Below, one piece after another: positions 26,301 to 34,756 of a DNA stretch of 64,000 nucleotides. The translations under genes and the position numbers were made by a program. Below the pieces are notes generated by a model. The model was not told the DNA's origin, searched no databases, and was given only the letters and a program-made list of their open reading frames with translations. Numbering within the stretch: the stretch's first letter is position 1; the number at the start of each line of letters is the position of its first letter. Source of the stretch: Streptomyces glaucescens (GTDB taxonomy: Bacteria > Actinomycetota > Actinomycetes > Streptomycetales > Streptomycetaceae); NCBI RefSeq assembly GCF_000761215.1, contig NZ_CP009438.1, positions 930,001 to 994,000 on the forward strand, given 5' to 3'.

Positions 26301-26741
26301 GTAGCCCTCGTTGGCGATGCGCTCCTGGTAGAACGTCAGCACGTCGGCGACGACGGCCCAGGCGTCCAGCAGGGCGATCGTGGGGTCGTCGGGCTCCCTG
26401 GTGGTCAGCGCGGCGAGGGGGCCCTCGGCGCCGGACGCGGCGGCATCCGCGCGGGGCGTCGCGCCGGGTGCCGGGGTGCCGGGACGGGGTGTCGTGCCGG
26501 GTGCCGGGGTGCCCGGACCGGGCGTCGCGCCGGTCGGGGCGTCATCCGCGCGGGGTGTCGCGCCGGGTGCCGGGGCGCCTGCCTCGGACAGCCGGGCCAG
26601 CATGGCGTCGAGGAACCGGTGGTGGGTGCCGACGCGGTAGGACAGGGCGGGCAGCCCGGGCCGGTTGCGCGGCGGGACGGGGTCGCCGTCCGGGGCCGCT
26701 CGCTCGCCGTCCGGGGTGGGGCGGCCGGTCGGGGAGGTCAT
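23331..26741 (-). CDS. Baseplate-J-like wedge protein (second copy, long form)
   Basis: An 1136-residue putative baseplate assembly protein of the phage J family. Family segments include LDAWAVVADVLTFYQERIANEGYL near residue 125, VEFGDGRHGARLPTG, RYRIGGGRAGN and ISKPPGVSAVTNPLPASGG, then RDYESFARAF. In contractile tails, J-type proteins form the wedge that locks the sheath. The N-terminus carries a repeat-rich disordered segment (PAPGATPRAD-type units). The extreme C-terminus also holds a short duplicated PTVVLDTAHA-type repeat. ATG 26741 follows AGGAGG and overlaps the previous stop (ATGA). It is paired with a second J-like gene upstream. Confidence 0.85.
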   Translation of the reverse strand: MTSPTGRPTPDGERAAPDGDPVPPRNRPGLPALSYRVGTHHRFLDAMLARLSEAGAPAPGATPRADDAPTGATPGPGTPAPGTTPRPGTPAPGATPRADAAASGAEGPLAALTTREPDDPTIALLDAWAVVADVLTFYQERIANEGYLRTATEHDSLIRLGRLVGHRPRPALAAATHLAYTLDPGTSCVVPAGSQARSTPEPGGLPLPFETSKDLTARAEWNLLPVRTTRPVTLAPDLAIRVPALDVDGVQHPLRPGDRLLFTYPDARLALTRLVEDVERDPARGRTTVRLRVPDPARQLDVAVDALREDMEDAARRTGTRAPFEELLDLLGDVRERAGELRDPDTFAARLDRRVQRLRERLSGLSDEPDADALAERAAVRLATVRDAVRRLTREPAAAPGAAGREAPAQDLATPGRGILHSLGPLLDALGRGGPPPRTRPAGPPPVGAALGAGSDALPRLLAGNRPGLTASLYDALAAVAPAGAPPPGVLHFRLTTAPLGAAVPDDERVRRLLRSAVPVRGDGTAPLAADVLLLDAVHEEVQPGGWIAVRVAGRSRTRVLRVVEADRIAVGNELDAVRVTRLRLDAPWTEDVDDIAACRATTVWAAPAPLPLAHSADPTDVAGDAIDLDGTFEGLTPGRLLVVSGERTDVVPDAAPADGAVPGRRPGVPGAELAVLAGVRHAFDGGSADARVRTTLLLTAPLAHRYRRDTVAVHGNVVPATAGETVTEVLGSGDGARAGQVLPLKQGPLVWLPSTTADGGDESLTVRVADVAWRRTADLGEAGPADQVYRLVAGSDGRAAVEFGDGRHGARLPTGSENVTARYRIGGGRAGNVPAGRVGQVISKPPGVSAVTNPLPASGGADADGPAELRQAIPLRLAAFDRLVSVRDYESFARAFAGVGKAVARRVTDGRRSLVHVTVAAADDAPLDPAAPLLTSLRTALRRYGDPGLPVRVEPCERVRLVVVLGVRTLPAHLPEKVEQRVRAALAARLGFDAARLAEPVHLSAVVAAAHAVPGVDFVDVDAFGGVPEGTAATEVARFAAHPSVVSVVPALPAGPRTVRETAGPEGTSAVVDSAQAPTVVLDTAHAPTVVLDRPGAPRPPARPAPGPARTLLRPAQLVLLDPAVPGTLILRRIP
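26450..26570. repeat. In-frame imperfect repeats in a baseplate gene
   Basis: Repeated GGGTGCCGGGGTGCC-like and GGTGTCGCGCCGGG-like units encode alternating PGATPRAD, PGTPAPG and TPRPG segments near the N-terminus of the long baseplate-J-like protein (about residues 58-98). Units keep the reading frame. Confidence 0.7.
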
Positions 26742-29623
26742 CGTCCTCCTCTCAGCCGCAGGGTCAGCCGGCCGTTCTCCGGACGGGTGGCGTCGCCGTC
26801 GAGGCGGGGGATCTCCAGCGGCCGCATCCGCAGCTCGCCGGAGGGCGGCACGTCCGGGCCGGGCACCGCCTCGTCGATGTCGTGGATCCGGCGCAGCCGG
26901 GTCACCTCCACGTGCCGCACCCCGGGGGCGCCCATGCACAGGGCCACCAGGACGCTGGCCCGCACGGGGGTGCCGAAGGTGAGCGCGGAGGGGTCGAAGA
27001 AGCCGGTCCGGCCGTCTGGGCGGCGGCCGGGCAGCAGGCGCCGCAGCAGTGCCCCGCGGACGTGGGCGGTGAGGTGGTGCGGATCGACGAGCACGTCGAG
27101 GGCGAGGTCGAGGGGCACCAGCAGGGCGGGGCGGGTGACCACGTCGTGGCCGATGCGCCGGTAGCGGTACAGGTCGGCGCGGACGTCCTCCAGGAGCCGG
27201 GCGGAGGGGGCGGTGGTGCCGTCCGGGTCGAGCGCGACGTCGGCCTCGTACCAGCTCCCGGTCCAGCGCAGGGCGGCGGCGGCGCGCTGCACGCCGGGCC
27301 GCTGGGCGGCGAGGGTGGCGTAGTCCTCGGCGGTGACCGCGCGCAGCAGGGTGCGGAAGGGGGCGCGGGGGGCGGCGATGCGTACCTCGGCGACGGGTTC
27401 GGGATCGGTCCCGCCGGTCGCGGGCAGCGGGTTGCGGACCCGGGTGACGACGCCGTCCAGTCCTCCGCCGCGGGCGGCGACGCGGTTGACGGCCTCGCGG
27501 CCGGCGTTGCCCGCGCGGCCGTTGCCCACCCGGTAGACGGCGCTCAGCCTGCTGCCCGGGGTGGGGGCCCGCCCGCACCGTCCGTCGCCGAAGCGCAGGG
27601 AGAGCACGCCGTCGTCGTCCGTCTCGGCGGTCACGTGGCGGTCCCGGGGCCCGCTGGCCAGCAGGTCACGGCGGGGCAGCCAGGAGGGCTTGGCGGTGTC
27701 GCCGGACTCCTCCCCCGGCGGTGCGGGCGGGGCCCCGGGGGGTTCTCCGGCCGGCAGGTCCCGGCGGGGCGGGCGGACCGGAGTCCCGTCACGGTCGGCC
27801 TCCTCCTCCACCAGGCGCACGGCGGGCAGGGCCTCGCGGGGGTCGGGGCGCAGCGCGCTGCTCGCCGGGCCGTGCAGCGCGGGGTTGTCGGGCCGCAGGG
27901 AGGCCCCGACGATGCCGCCCCAGGTGAGGTCGAACTCCCAGCCGACGGCCGAAGGGTCGAGGACGTATCCGGAGCGGGCCTTGCGGACCAGACGTTCGAG
28001 CTGGCGGATCTTGGGGCGCAGCAGTTCGTCGAAGCGGGACCGCAGACGGCGCAGCGTGTCCTCGGGATCGGTCTCGTCGGCGAAGGCCCGGCCGAACAGC
28101 AGCCGCAGGAAGGCGCGGTCGTCCTCGGTGAGTTCGGTCGCCGAGTGCTGCAGGTCGCGCAGCCGGTCGCGGGCCTGCGCCGCGAGGTCGAGGAGCCGGT
28201 GGGCCTGGGCCGCGGCCAGGTCGCCGGGGCGCGGGTGGGGCGGCGACCAGGTGACGGGCCGGCCGTTCAGCCGGGCGGTGAACGGCCGCCCCCGTACGCC
28301 GTCCCGCTCGGGTGCACTGTCGGGCACCTGGACGATCTCCGCGGTGGCGTCGGCGAGCCAGGTGTTCTCCAGTCCGTGCTCGACGAGGACGGCGTTGCCG
28401 CGCGCCACGACGGTCGCGTCCGGGCGGCCGTCGGCGCCGCGCGCGTTGCGCACGGACAGCGGGAAGGTCAGGGCGTCCTCGTCCGCCCAGGCGATCTTCA
28501 GCACGCGGGTGCCCGTGTCGGCGTCGGTGTCGCGGACGACGCGGGTGAGGCGGACGGCCTGCCGGTGCGCCGGGTCGGGCGGGCCGCCGTCGGGGCCGCG
28601 CGTCTCCTCCAGGACGATCAGGTCGCCCGGCCGGAACGCCAGGGCGCGGTCGCGCCGGCCGTCGAGGAGGGCGGCCCGGGTGGTGCCGGCGGGCAGCCGG
28701 TGGGCGTCCTTGCCCCAGGCCCACAGGGGGACGCTGTTGTGCTGGGGCCGCAGGCGGATCTCGATGCGCTCCAGCGGCTGGTAGACCGGGTGCGGGCCGG
28801 TGGCGAGGGCGCGTGCGGGCATCACCGGCCCGGCGGTGCCGGGGCGCTCGCCGTCGGGGAGTGCGGTGAAGGCGAGGTCCTCGGTGTGGACGGTGACGGC
28901 CGTGTTCGTCTCCAGGCAGACGACGGTGCGGGCGGCGCATCCGTCGTGCATGGGGTAGCCGACGAGCCTGGCGTGCCGGCGCACCGAGGTGCGCAGCCGG
29001 GCGGTGTCCAGGTAGGCCTCGGTGGCCACGGCGTCCTGGTGGTAGCTGAGCTGGTCCCCGAGATGGGCGAGGATCTCCACGAGGGTGATCCACAGGTCGG
29101 GCACATGGCGTTCGGTCCACTGCGGCAGGGTGAGCGACAGCCGCTCCAGGAGCAGCCGCCGGAAGCTCGCGTAGTCCTTGGCGAGGTAGTCGATGGCGGG
29201 CGCCGCGAGGGCGGTCGGGGCGGCGGCGGGCTCGCCCGCGGGCTCGGCCTCCGGGCGGACGGCGGGGCGGAAGGTGAACTCGGCGCGGTCGCGCCCGCCG
29301 TGGAAGCCGCGGCCCAACATCCGCAGCCGGTAGGTGGAGTCGTCGCCCGGCCGGTCCAGGGTGAGCCGGAGCCGGTGGCCCGCCCCCTCCCCCGGCTCGT
29401 CGCCGGTCTCGTCGGTGACCCGCACGACGCGCAGTCCGACGACCCGCCGGCCGCCCTCGATCAGGAAGCTGTCGCGGCCCAGGTGCCGTGGGAGCGGGCC
29501 GGAGAAGGTGACGGTGAGGGTGCGGCGGTCCCGGTGCGCCCGTACGGCGTCGATCCCGGCGAGCCGGGGGGCCCGGGCGCCCTCGGCGTCACCGGGTCCG
29601 GTGCGTCCCGTCGTGCCGGTCAT
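26738..29623 (-). CDS. Baseplate-J-like wedge protein (first copy)
   Basis: A 961-residue putative baseplate assembly protein paralogous to the next gene. It shares IDYLAKDYASFRRLLLERLS, PDLWITLVEILAHLGDQLSY, the GDGRCGRAPTPGSRLSAVYR segment and RVRNPLPATGG. As in T4 gp6/gp53 or Afp11/Afp12 wedges, two different J-like subunits could form a heteromeric baseplate ring. The ATGA overlap at 26738-26741 couples it to the second copy, and its own ATG 29623 overlaps the gp25 stop. The C-terminus RPLEIPRLDGD...LTLRLRGGR is beta-rich. Confidence 0.87.
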   Translation of the reverse strand: MTGTTGRTGPGDAEGARAPRLAGIDAVRAHRDRRTLTVTFSGPLPRHLGRDSFLIEGGRRVVGLRVVRVTDETGDEPGEGAGHRLRLTLDRPGDDSTYRLRMLGRGFHGGRDRAEFTFRPAVRPEAEPAGEPAAAPTALAAPAIDYLAKDYASFRRLLLERLSLTLPQWTERHVPDLWITLVEILAHLGDQLSYHQDAVATEAYLDTARLRTSVRRHARLVGYPMHDGCAARTVVCLETNTAVTVHTEDLAFTALPDGERPGTAGPVMPARALATGPHPVYQPLERIEIRLRPQHNSVPLWAWGKDAHRLPAGTTRAALLDGRRDRALAFRPGDLIVLEETRGPDGGPPDPAHRQAVRLTRVVRDTDADTGTRVLKIAWADEDALTFPLSVRNARGADGRPDATVVARGNAVLVEHGLENTWLADATAEIVQVPDSAPERDGVRGRPFTARLNGRPVTWSPPHPRPGDLAAAQAHRLLDLAAQARDRLRDLQHSATELTEDDRAFLRLLFGRAFADETDPEDTLRRLRSRFDELLRPKIRQLERLVRKARSGYVLDPSAVGWEFDLTWGGIVGASLRPDNPALHGPASSALRPDPREALPAVRLVEEEADRDGTPVRPPRRDLPAGEPPGAPPAPPGEESGDTAKPSWLPRRDLLASGPRDRHVTAETDDDGVLSLRFGDGRCGRAPTPGSRLSAVYRVGNGRAGNAGREAVNRVAARGGGLDGVVTRVRNPLPATGGTDPEPVAEVRIAAPRAPFRTLLRAVTAEDYATLAAQRPGVQRAAAALRWTGSWYEADVALDPDGTTAPSARLLEDVRADLYRYRRIGHDVVTRPALLVPLDLALDVLVDPHHLTAHVRGALLRRLLPGRRPDGRTGFFDPSALTFGTPVRASVLVALCMGAPGVRHVEVTRLRRIHDIDEAVPGPDVPPSGELRMRPLEIPRLDGDATRPENGRLTLRLRGGR

Positions 29624-29982
29624 GAGGGCACTCCGGTGCGCACGGTCACGGTTCTGGGCTCCCCGCCGGGCTTCAGGTGGTACGCGACGTGCACGTCGAG
29701 CGTGGCCTCCCGGGACGTCACCGTCAGGGACTCCACCGCGATCAGGTCGCCGAGCCAGCGCTGCAGGGCGGCCTGGGCGGTCGTCTGGAGGGTGGCGGCG
29801 AGTTCCGGGCTGTTCCCGGCGAAGACCAGGTCGAGGAGGTTGCAGCCGAAGTCGGGCCGGTTGACCCGCTCACCGGGGCTGGTGAAGAGGACCTGCTCGA
29901 TCATGTCCCGGACGTGATCGGGGTGGCCGGTCGTCGCGGTGCGGCCGCGGGCGTCGACGTGGTAGGGGAAGTCGATGTTCAT
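29620..29982 (-). CDS. GPW/gp25 family baseplate wedge protein
   Basis: A 120-residue gp25-like protein. The lysozyme-like fold motif SPGERVNRPDFGCNLLDLVF is diagnostic of the GPW/gp25 family; in contractile tails these proteins initiate sheath polymerisation from the baseplate. The frame is open further upstream, but ATG 29982 gives the typical N-terminus and lies 5 bp after the PAAR-like gene. Its stop overlaps the next start (ATGA). The length is normal for the family. Confidence 0.93.
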   Translation of the reverse strand: MNIDFPYHVDARGRTATTGHPDHVRDMIEQVLFTSPGERVNRPDFGCNLLDLVFAGNSPELAATLQTTAQAALQRWLGDLIAVESLTVTSREATLDVHVAYHLKPGGEPRTVTVRTGVPS

Positions 29983-29987
29983 CGCGG

Positions 29988-30341
29988 TCACATCCCCCGC
30001 ACCCGCAGTTGCATCGCCAGCACCAGCGGGGGGTTGGGCGGCGGGGTGCCGATCCCCATCGCGGGAGCGGGGCTGGCCGGCGGGCTGGGCTGGAGCAGCA
30101 CGGGCAGGCCGTTGACGAACACCCGGGTGGAGGTGTGCAGCCAGGTGACGCCGGTGCAGGGGGGCGCGCCGACGGTCATGGCCGGGAACGAGCAGCCGGC
30201 CACCAGGAACATGTCGGCGCTGGTGGCGACCGGTTGCGGTCCGACCAGCACGCGTTGCTGCACCGGGGCCGGGATGGTGACGAGGCCGGGCGGGTGGGCG
30301 CACATCATCAGCGCCCCGAAGTGCATCAGCAGTCCTGGCAT
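29988..30341 (-). CDS. PAAR-like spike-tip protein
   Basis: A 117-residue protein with a short-strand, Pro/Gly-rich sequence resembling PAAR/DUF4150 tip proteins: MHFGALMMCAHPPG, GCSFPAMTVGAPPCTGVTW and VFVNGLPVLL. In injection systems such proteins sharpen the central spike, often by binding a metal ion. Cys and His residues in AHPPG, AGCSF and PPCTG are candidate ligands, though the exact PAAR triad is not obvious. It sits between the gpV-like spike and gp25 genes, exactly where a tip protein is expected, with gaps of 7 and 5 bp. Confidence 0.75.
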   Translation of the reverse strand: MPGLLMHFGALMMCAHPPGLVTIPAPVQQRVLVGPQPVATSADMFLVAGCSFPAMTVGAPPCTGVTWLHTSTRVFVNGLPVLLQPSPPASPAPAMGIGTPPPNPPLVLAMQLRVRGM

Positions 30342-30348
30342 GGTGTCC

Positions 30349-30939
30349 TCACAGCACCGTCAGGGCGCCGCCGTTGACGGTGACCTGGGGTCCGACGAGC
30401 TGGACGGTGGCGAGCCCGGGGCCGCAGGACAGCTCGATCGACGTCTCGTTGATCTTGAGGTACGGTCCGTTCCCGCCGTGCAGTTGCAGCTTGATCCCGC
30501 CCGACGGCCCCGGCAGGTCGCTGATCACCAGGGAGTTCCCGGTGGGCGTCGCCAGCACGATCTGCGGGATGCCGGGCGGGGTGTCCCCGGCCGCCGGCGG
30601 CACGTCCCCGGAACTGCCGCGCCGGAAACCGACCACGACCGGCCGGTCCGGGTCGTCGTCCTGGAACCGCACCCACACCCCGGAGCCCGGGGGCGGCACC
30701 ACGTACATCCCGCAGTCCGGGCCGGCCATCGGGGTGAGCGGCGCCGCCCACACGGGGTTGTCGTCGCCCAGCACCTCGGGGACGCGGACCATCAGCCGTC
30801 CGACGCCGGTCGGGTCGACGGCGGAGACGACGACGCCCTCGTACATGCCGGGCCACTGCTTCGCCCCCGGTGTGGCCGGGCGCTGCGGCGTCATCGGCGC
30901 GGCGCCGGGTGCGGCCGGGTCCGTGCGGGGTGCTGTCAT
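30349..30939 (-). CDS. gpV/VgrG-type spike protein (OB-fold)
   Basis: A 196-residue baseplate assembly protein V. MYEGVVVSAVDPTGVGRLMVRVP followed by WAAPLTPMAGPDCGMYVVPP is the OB-fold that plugs the hub, and the C-terminal repeats (LVISDLPGPSGGIKLQLHG) form the beta-helical needle. It acts as the central spike of the injection particle. ATG 30939 overlaps the stop of the hub gene (ATGA). The first 35 residues are Pro/Ala-rich and probably flexible. Confidence 0.88.
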   Translation of the reverse strand: MTAPRTDPAAPGAAPMTPQRPATPGAKQWPGMYEGVVVSAVDPTGVGRLMVRVPEVLGDDNPVWAAPLTPMAGPDCGMYVVPPPGSGVWVRFQDDDPDRPVVVGFRRGSSGDVPPAAGDTPPGIPQIVLATPTGNSLVISDLPGPSGGIKLQLHGGNGPYLKINETSIELSCGPGLATVQLVGPQVTVNGGALTVL

Positions 30940-32057
30940 GGGGTCACCACCTGGATGTCGGCGCCGAGTCCTTCGCGGACCAGCGTGAAGTGCTGTCTGT
31001 AGGTGTCCCGGGTGAGGTCGTGGGTGACGGCGGCCACGAGGTAGCGGCCGTCGTAGGCCTGGCCCGCCCCGCGCACCCCGACCAGGCCGTGCGGGCTGAG
31101 GACGTGCCCGTAGCGCAGGACGTCGAGGGTGCCGCGGCCGGTGACGGGCTCGGCGGCGACCGTGCGGCCGAGTCCGGCCAGCAGGGTCCGGGGCAGCGGC
31201 CGTCCGGTCTGGCCGCGCAGCGCCCCGGTGCGCAGCGCGGGGGCCGGGCTCGCGGCGAGGCCGGGCCGCAGCAGCCGGGGTTCGGGGGCCGTGACCTCGG
31301 AGGAACTGGCCGACGAGCCTTCCAGCCGGTGGGTGCCGTACCCGGAGGCGGCCAGCCCGTCGAGGGCGAAGGTCAGTTCCTCGACGTTGTCGGCGGCTCC
31401 GCAGCCCGTGGTGAGGGCGGGCTGCGGGGTCCCCGCCCGTTTCTGCGGGCCCCAGTAGGCGGTGCTGACGCCCGGGGCGGGGCCCGGTTCGAGGTGGAAG
31501 ACGTGCCCGACGTCGGCGGCCATGGAGCGCAGATACGCGAGGTCGGTCGCCGACTGGACCGGGATCTCGGCGACCGGGTCGGGCTGGTCGGTGAGGGCCG
31601 GGGCCACGGCCCTCGGGGTGATGCCGTACTGCGCATACGCGGCGCACACGACCGTCGCCCGCAGATGGGGGGCGAGTCCGGGGAAGGCGCGCCGCTGGTG
31701 CTTCAGATCCATCAGCGTGGTCAGGTCCTCGCCGGTGACGACGAGATACGACGCGCCGGGCGCCCGGCCCGCGTGGAGTTCCTGCCGGGTGACCACCCCG
31801 TCGACGAGCACGTGGCAGCGGCCCGCCAGGATCACGGCCACGACCACCCGTTTCTTCGGGTGCAGGACGCCGGACGGCAGGACCGCACGGTGCAGCGGCG
31901 AGCGGGGGCTGAGCGCGAAGGTCAGCTGGAAGCCGTTGGTGGTGCCGGAGGCGGCGGTGATCCGGGCGGCGTGCAGGGCGTCGACGAGCTGTGCCGGGGC
32001 CGGGCTCGGCACGGTGTCCCCGACGAGCAGCATCAGGTGCAGGCTGTGGACCGTCAC
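30936..32057 (-). CDS. Phage late control D (gpD)-like hub protein
   Basis: A 373-residue protein of the gpD/gp27-like hub family that holds the spike. Evidence includes the beta-rich FQLTFALSPRSPLHRAVLP domain, VVAVILAGRCHVLVDGVVTRQEL, the SATDLAYLRSMAADVGHVFHLEP segment and the C-terminal GQAYDGRYLVAAVTHDLTRD, all characteristic of late-control proteins. The start is GTG 32057, overlapping the LysM-gene stop as GTGA. The internal Ser/Ala-rich stretch GSSASSSEVTAPEPR is probably a linker. It stands next to its spike partner as in other contractile loci. Confidence 0.88.
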   Translation of the reverse strand: MTVHSLHLMLLVGDTVPSPAPAQLVDALHAARITAASGTTNGFQLTFALSPRSPLHRAVLPSGVLHPKKRVVVAVILAGRCHVLVDGVVTRQELHAGRAPGASYLVVTGEDLTTLMDLKHQRRAFPGLAPHLRATVVCAAYAQYGITPRAVAPALTDQPDPVAEIPVQSATDLAYLRSMAADVGHVFHLEPGPAPGVSTAYWGPQKRAGTPQPALTTGCGAADNVEELTFALDGLAASGYGTHRLEGSSASSSEVTAPEPRLLRPGLAASPAPALRTGALRGQTGRPLPRTLLAGLGRTVAAEPVTGRGTLDVLRYGHVLSPHGLVGVRGAGQAYDGRYLVAAVTHDLTRDTYRQHFTLVREGLGADIQVVTP

Positions 32058-32380
32058 CGGGCCGGCTCGCCCGCGACCGGCACCGCCGACGCCTCGGCGG
32101 GCAGGGTGATCCGCAGCCGGCGACCGGGGACGGCCGTCAGCTCGTCCGGGCGCAGGGCCCGGTTGGCGTCCGCGATCCGCCAGGACTGCTCCGGATCGCC
32201 GTACCAGCGGGCCGCGATCAGGTCGAGCCGGTCGCCGGCGGTGACGACGTGCTCCCCGAGGTCCGCCAGCCGCTCGGGCTGCGGCAGCAGACGGCGGCGC
32301 AGATGGGTGACGGTGCGGCCGTCCGGGAGGGTGTGGGTGGCGGTGGGGAGCGGGTGGTATCTGCTGGTGGGTTCGATCAT
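32054..32380 (-). CDS. LysM-domain baseplate/tube protein
   Basis: A 108-residue protein whose residues 44-94 form a LysM domain (HVVTAGDRLDLIAARWYGDP...GRRLRITLP). In phage-like tails (P2 gpX, T4 gp53) and in extracellular injection systems, such short LysM proteins connect hub and wedge rather than bind cell wall. The N-terminal 40 residues are basic and extended. It is followed by the hub gene through a GTGA overlap. No signal peptide is present. Confidence 0.85.
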   Translation of the reverse strand: MIEPTSRYHPLPTATHTLPDGRTVTHLRRRLLPQPERLADLGEHVVTAGDRLDLIAARWYGDPEQSWRIADANRALRPDELTAVPGRRLRITLPAEASAVPVAGEPAR

Positions 32381-32395
32381 GTCCGGTCTCCTCGT

Positions 32396-33052
32396 TCAGC
32401 TGCCCTGGTAGCCGACCACGCCGGCGCCGTACCCCACGAGCGCCGCGAAGCGCTCCCGGTTCTGCTGGTACTGCAGGTGGAGTCCGCCCGCCCGGTGCCG
32501 GTGGCCGACGTCGTCGACGGTGAGGATGCGGACGGTCAGCGTCACCCGGGCCCGGATCGGGGTGAGTTCGCCGTCGTAGGTCTCCTCCGTCACGTCGAGG
32601 TCGAGCACGCGCACCGGCAGCACCCGGTGCGGGCCGAGCACCAGCACCGGCAGCGGCCCCTGCACCGGGGCGATCTCGAGCATCCCGCGGGCGGCGAGGT
32701 CGTTCTGCTGGGTGAGCTGGGCGGCCGTGGGACACACGGCGCTCTCCAGCGCGGACAGCATCCCGAACACTCCGCTGCCCACGGGGGGCGCCCCGCCCGG
32801 GGCCCCGGCGATCCGGTCGGTGGCGTCGAACTCCGCGTCGATCCGGAGGGTCTCCCGTGGCGGGCCCTGGAGCCGCAGCGCCTCCAGCCGGTCCCCGGCA
32901 TCGGCTCCGATGCCCCGGGGCCGCAGGGTGCGGTGGATGCTGTCGGGGTTGTACTGGAACGGCACGACCCGGAGGACCGAGCCCTGCTCGGGGTCGAGGA
33001 AGACGAACCCGCCGCGGCGCGGCGCGCGCGGTCCGGGTGGGGGCGTGGTCAC
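32396..33052 (-). CDS. CIS tube-adaptor protein (Afp7-like N-terminal domain)
   Basis: A 218-residue protein with the start strand FVFLDPEQGSVLRVVPFQYN and the PDSIHRTLRPRG motif, typical of the CIS tube family found next to LysM-like baseplate genes. These proteins begin the inner tube on top of the spike/hub. The C-terminus contains LQYQQNRERFAALVGYG. The start is GTG 33052, overlapping the previous stop (GTGA). A longer open frame extends upstream but shows only low-complexity translation. Confidence 0.82.
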   Translation of the reverse strand: MTTPPPGPRAPRRGGFVFLDPEQGSVLRVVPFQYNPDSIHRTLRPRGIGADAGDRLEALRLQGPPRETLRIDAEFDATDRIAGAPGGAPPVGSGVFGMLSALESAVCPTAAQLTQQNDLAARGMLEIAPVQGPLPVLVLGPHRVLPVRVLDLDVTEETYDGELTPIRARVTLTVRILTVDDVGHRHRAGGLHLQYQQNRERFAALVGYGAGVVGYQGS

Positions 33053-33573
33053 GGCGTACGCGCACCTGCCTTCCCTGTGAAGGTGCCCGGGACAGCGGCT
33101 GCCTGGGCGACGGGTCCGTGCGGGACGGGTTCTTGCGGGACGGGTTCTTGCGCGGAGGATCGGGACGGGGCGGGTTCTTGCGCGGAGGATCGGGACGGGG
33201 CGGGTCCGTGCGGAGCAGGGCGATCCGAGGCGGTTCCGGCCGGGGCCGGTCCGGCCGGGGCGGTCCCGTGTGAGGGGGTCTCCCGGAGGGCGCCCGCCGG
33301 TGGGACGGCTGCGGGGGCGCCCGCTGCGCGGGGGACGGCGTCCGGCCTGCGTTCGCGCAGTGCCGCGTGGACGGCTCGGGCGATGTGCCGGGCGAGGCCG
33401 GTCAGGCGGGGGTCCGCCGGGGGGCCCGGACGCCCGGTCCCCGCCGCCGGTGGCCGGCCGAGCAGGACGGCCAGCTCGGTCTCGACGGCCGCGCACAGCG
33501 CCGCCCGCGACGGCCGGGCCCAGGTGTCCAGTTCCAGCCGCCGGATGCGCAGTTCGACCCGGGTGCCGGTCAT
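33049..33573 (-). CDS. Injection-system accessory protein with repeat-rich tail
   Basis: A 174-residue protein not recognised as a named family. Its N-terminal 80 residues are structured (VELRIRRLELDTWARPSRAA, ELAVLLGRPP, HIARAVHAALRER). The second half is Pro/Ala/Ser-rich and contains two identical ten-residue units APSRSSAQEP, encoded by a perfect 30-bp tandem repeat. Both ends overlap neighbouring genes by 4 bp, so it belongs to the same translation-coupled operon. A role as tail linker, chaperone or partner of the DUF4255 terminator is possible but not shown. Confidence 0.7.
   Translation of the reverse strand: MTGTRVELRIRRLELDTWARPSRAALCAAVETELAVLLGRPPAAGTGRPGPPADPRLTGLARHIARAVHAALRERRPDAVPRAAGAPAAVPPAGALRETPSHGTAPAGPAPAGTASDRPAPHGPAPSRSSAQEPAPSRSSAQEPVPQEPVPHGPVAQAAAVPGTFTGKAGARTP
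33141..33200. repeat. Perfect 30-bp tandem repeat in a CIS gene
   Basis: Two identical 30-bp units (33141-33170 and 33171-33200) encoding APSRSSAQEP twice on the minus strand, with partial copies on both sides. The unit length is a multiple of three, so copy number can change without shifting the frame. Confidence 0.9.
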
Positions 33574-34756
33574 GTGATCACCACCGTCGTGCCGGTGTCG
33601 AACCGCTCGGCCCGCTCGTCGGTCAGCGGGCTGTCGACCCCGTCGACGCGCAGCCGCAGTGGGTACCGGCCCGGCCGCGCGGCACTCACCCGGAACTTCA
33701 GCTTCCGGGTGGCCCGCGCGAACGGCTCGGCGGGCACCGGGAGGTCCGCCACCAGCAACTCGGCCCGCTGGCCGGGGCGGACCGCCGGAACGCAGTCCAC
33801 GGTGAGCGTCACACCCCCCGAACGGTCCCGCGCCGCGGAGAGCGGCAGGTCGCCGGTGATGCGGGGCGCGATGTGCACGGGCCGGGGGCCGGTGGTGCGT
33901 TCGCTTCCGTCCGGCGCCGTGAGCACCACGACCGCGGACCAGCGCCCCGCGCCGTGATCCTCCCCCAGGGTCGCGCGCACGGTGCCGGCGCCGTCGGCGC
34001 GGGCCGCCAGCACCACGGGGCCACCGAGCAGCGGATGCGTCAGGCGCACGCTCGGCGTCCCCGCGCCGAGCCCCGCACCGCTCAGCACGAGTTCGGCACC
34101 CGGCACGGCCGGCGCGGGCCGGACGGTGTGCAGCACCGGCCACGGGACGGTGGTCCACGGCACCGTCTCCGGCCCGCGTCCGTCGTCACCGCGCCGCAGC
34201 ACCGGCAGCGGGGTACGGCCCGGTGCGGCACTGTCGATGAGCACGACCCTGGCCTCGAAGGGCGCCGACAGCCGGTAGGCGAGCCCCAGTGCCTCCCACA
34301 GGTGGTACAGCTCACCGGGTGCGGGCTCCGCCGGGGTGATCCGCACCGCTTCCGGCTGCAGATGCAGATCGCTGAAACCGGCGGCCGACCGCAGCTCGGC
34401 CGACCGCAGCACCGGCCGGGCGTGCAACGCCGCCATCGCCGCGCCGAGCAGCCGTTCGGCGAGCGGGGCATCCTCGGTGTCGGCGGCGTATCCGGTGAGC
34501 AGGTAGTGCAGCACGAGAGGCAGCGCCGGGTGCCGGGTCTCCCCCGGGTGCGAGCCGAACGGGTCCGTGTTGCGCCAGGCGCCGTCGACGGCGGTCCGGT
34601 AGAGGAACACGTTCAGCGCGGCGGCGCCGCCCTCGTCGACTCCGGCGCGCTCCGGGTGGCGCGCCGTCACCACCGCGCCCGGCACGGCGCGTTCCACGGC
34701 CTCCTGGAGCACCGCCCGCAATGTCTCGGTCACCGCCGCGATGGCGAGCGCGTCGC

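Noticed and set aside
23481..29917. Plus-strand frames of more than 1100 codons through the baseplate genes
   Set aside because: Antisense to baseplate-J genes with recognised motifs; the translations are low-complexity.
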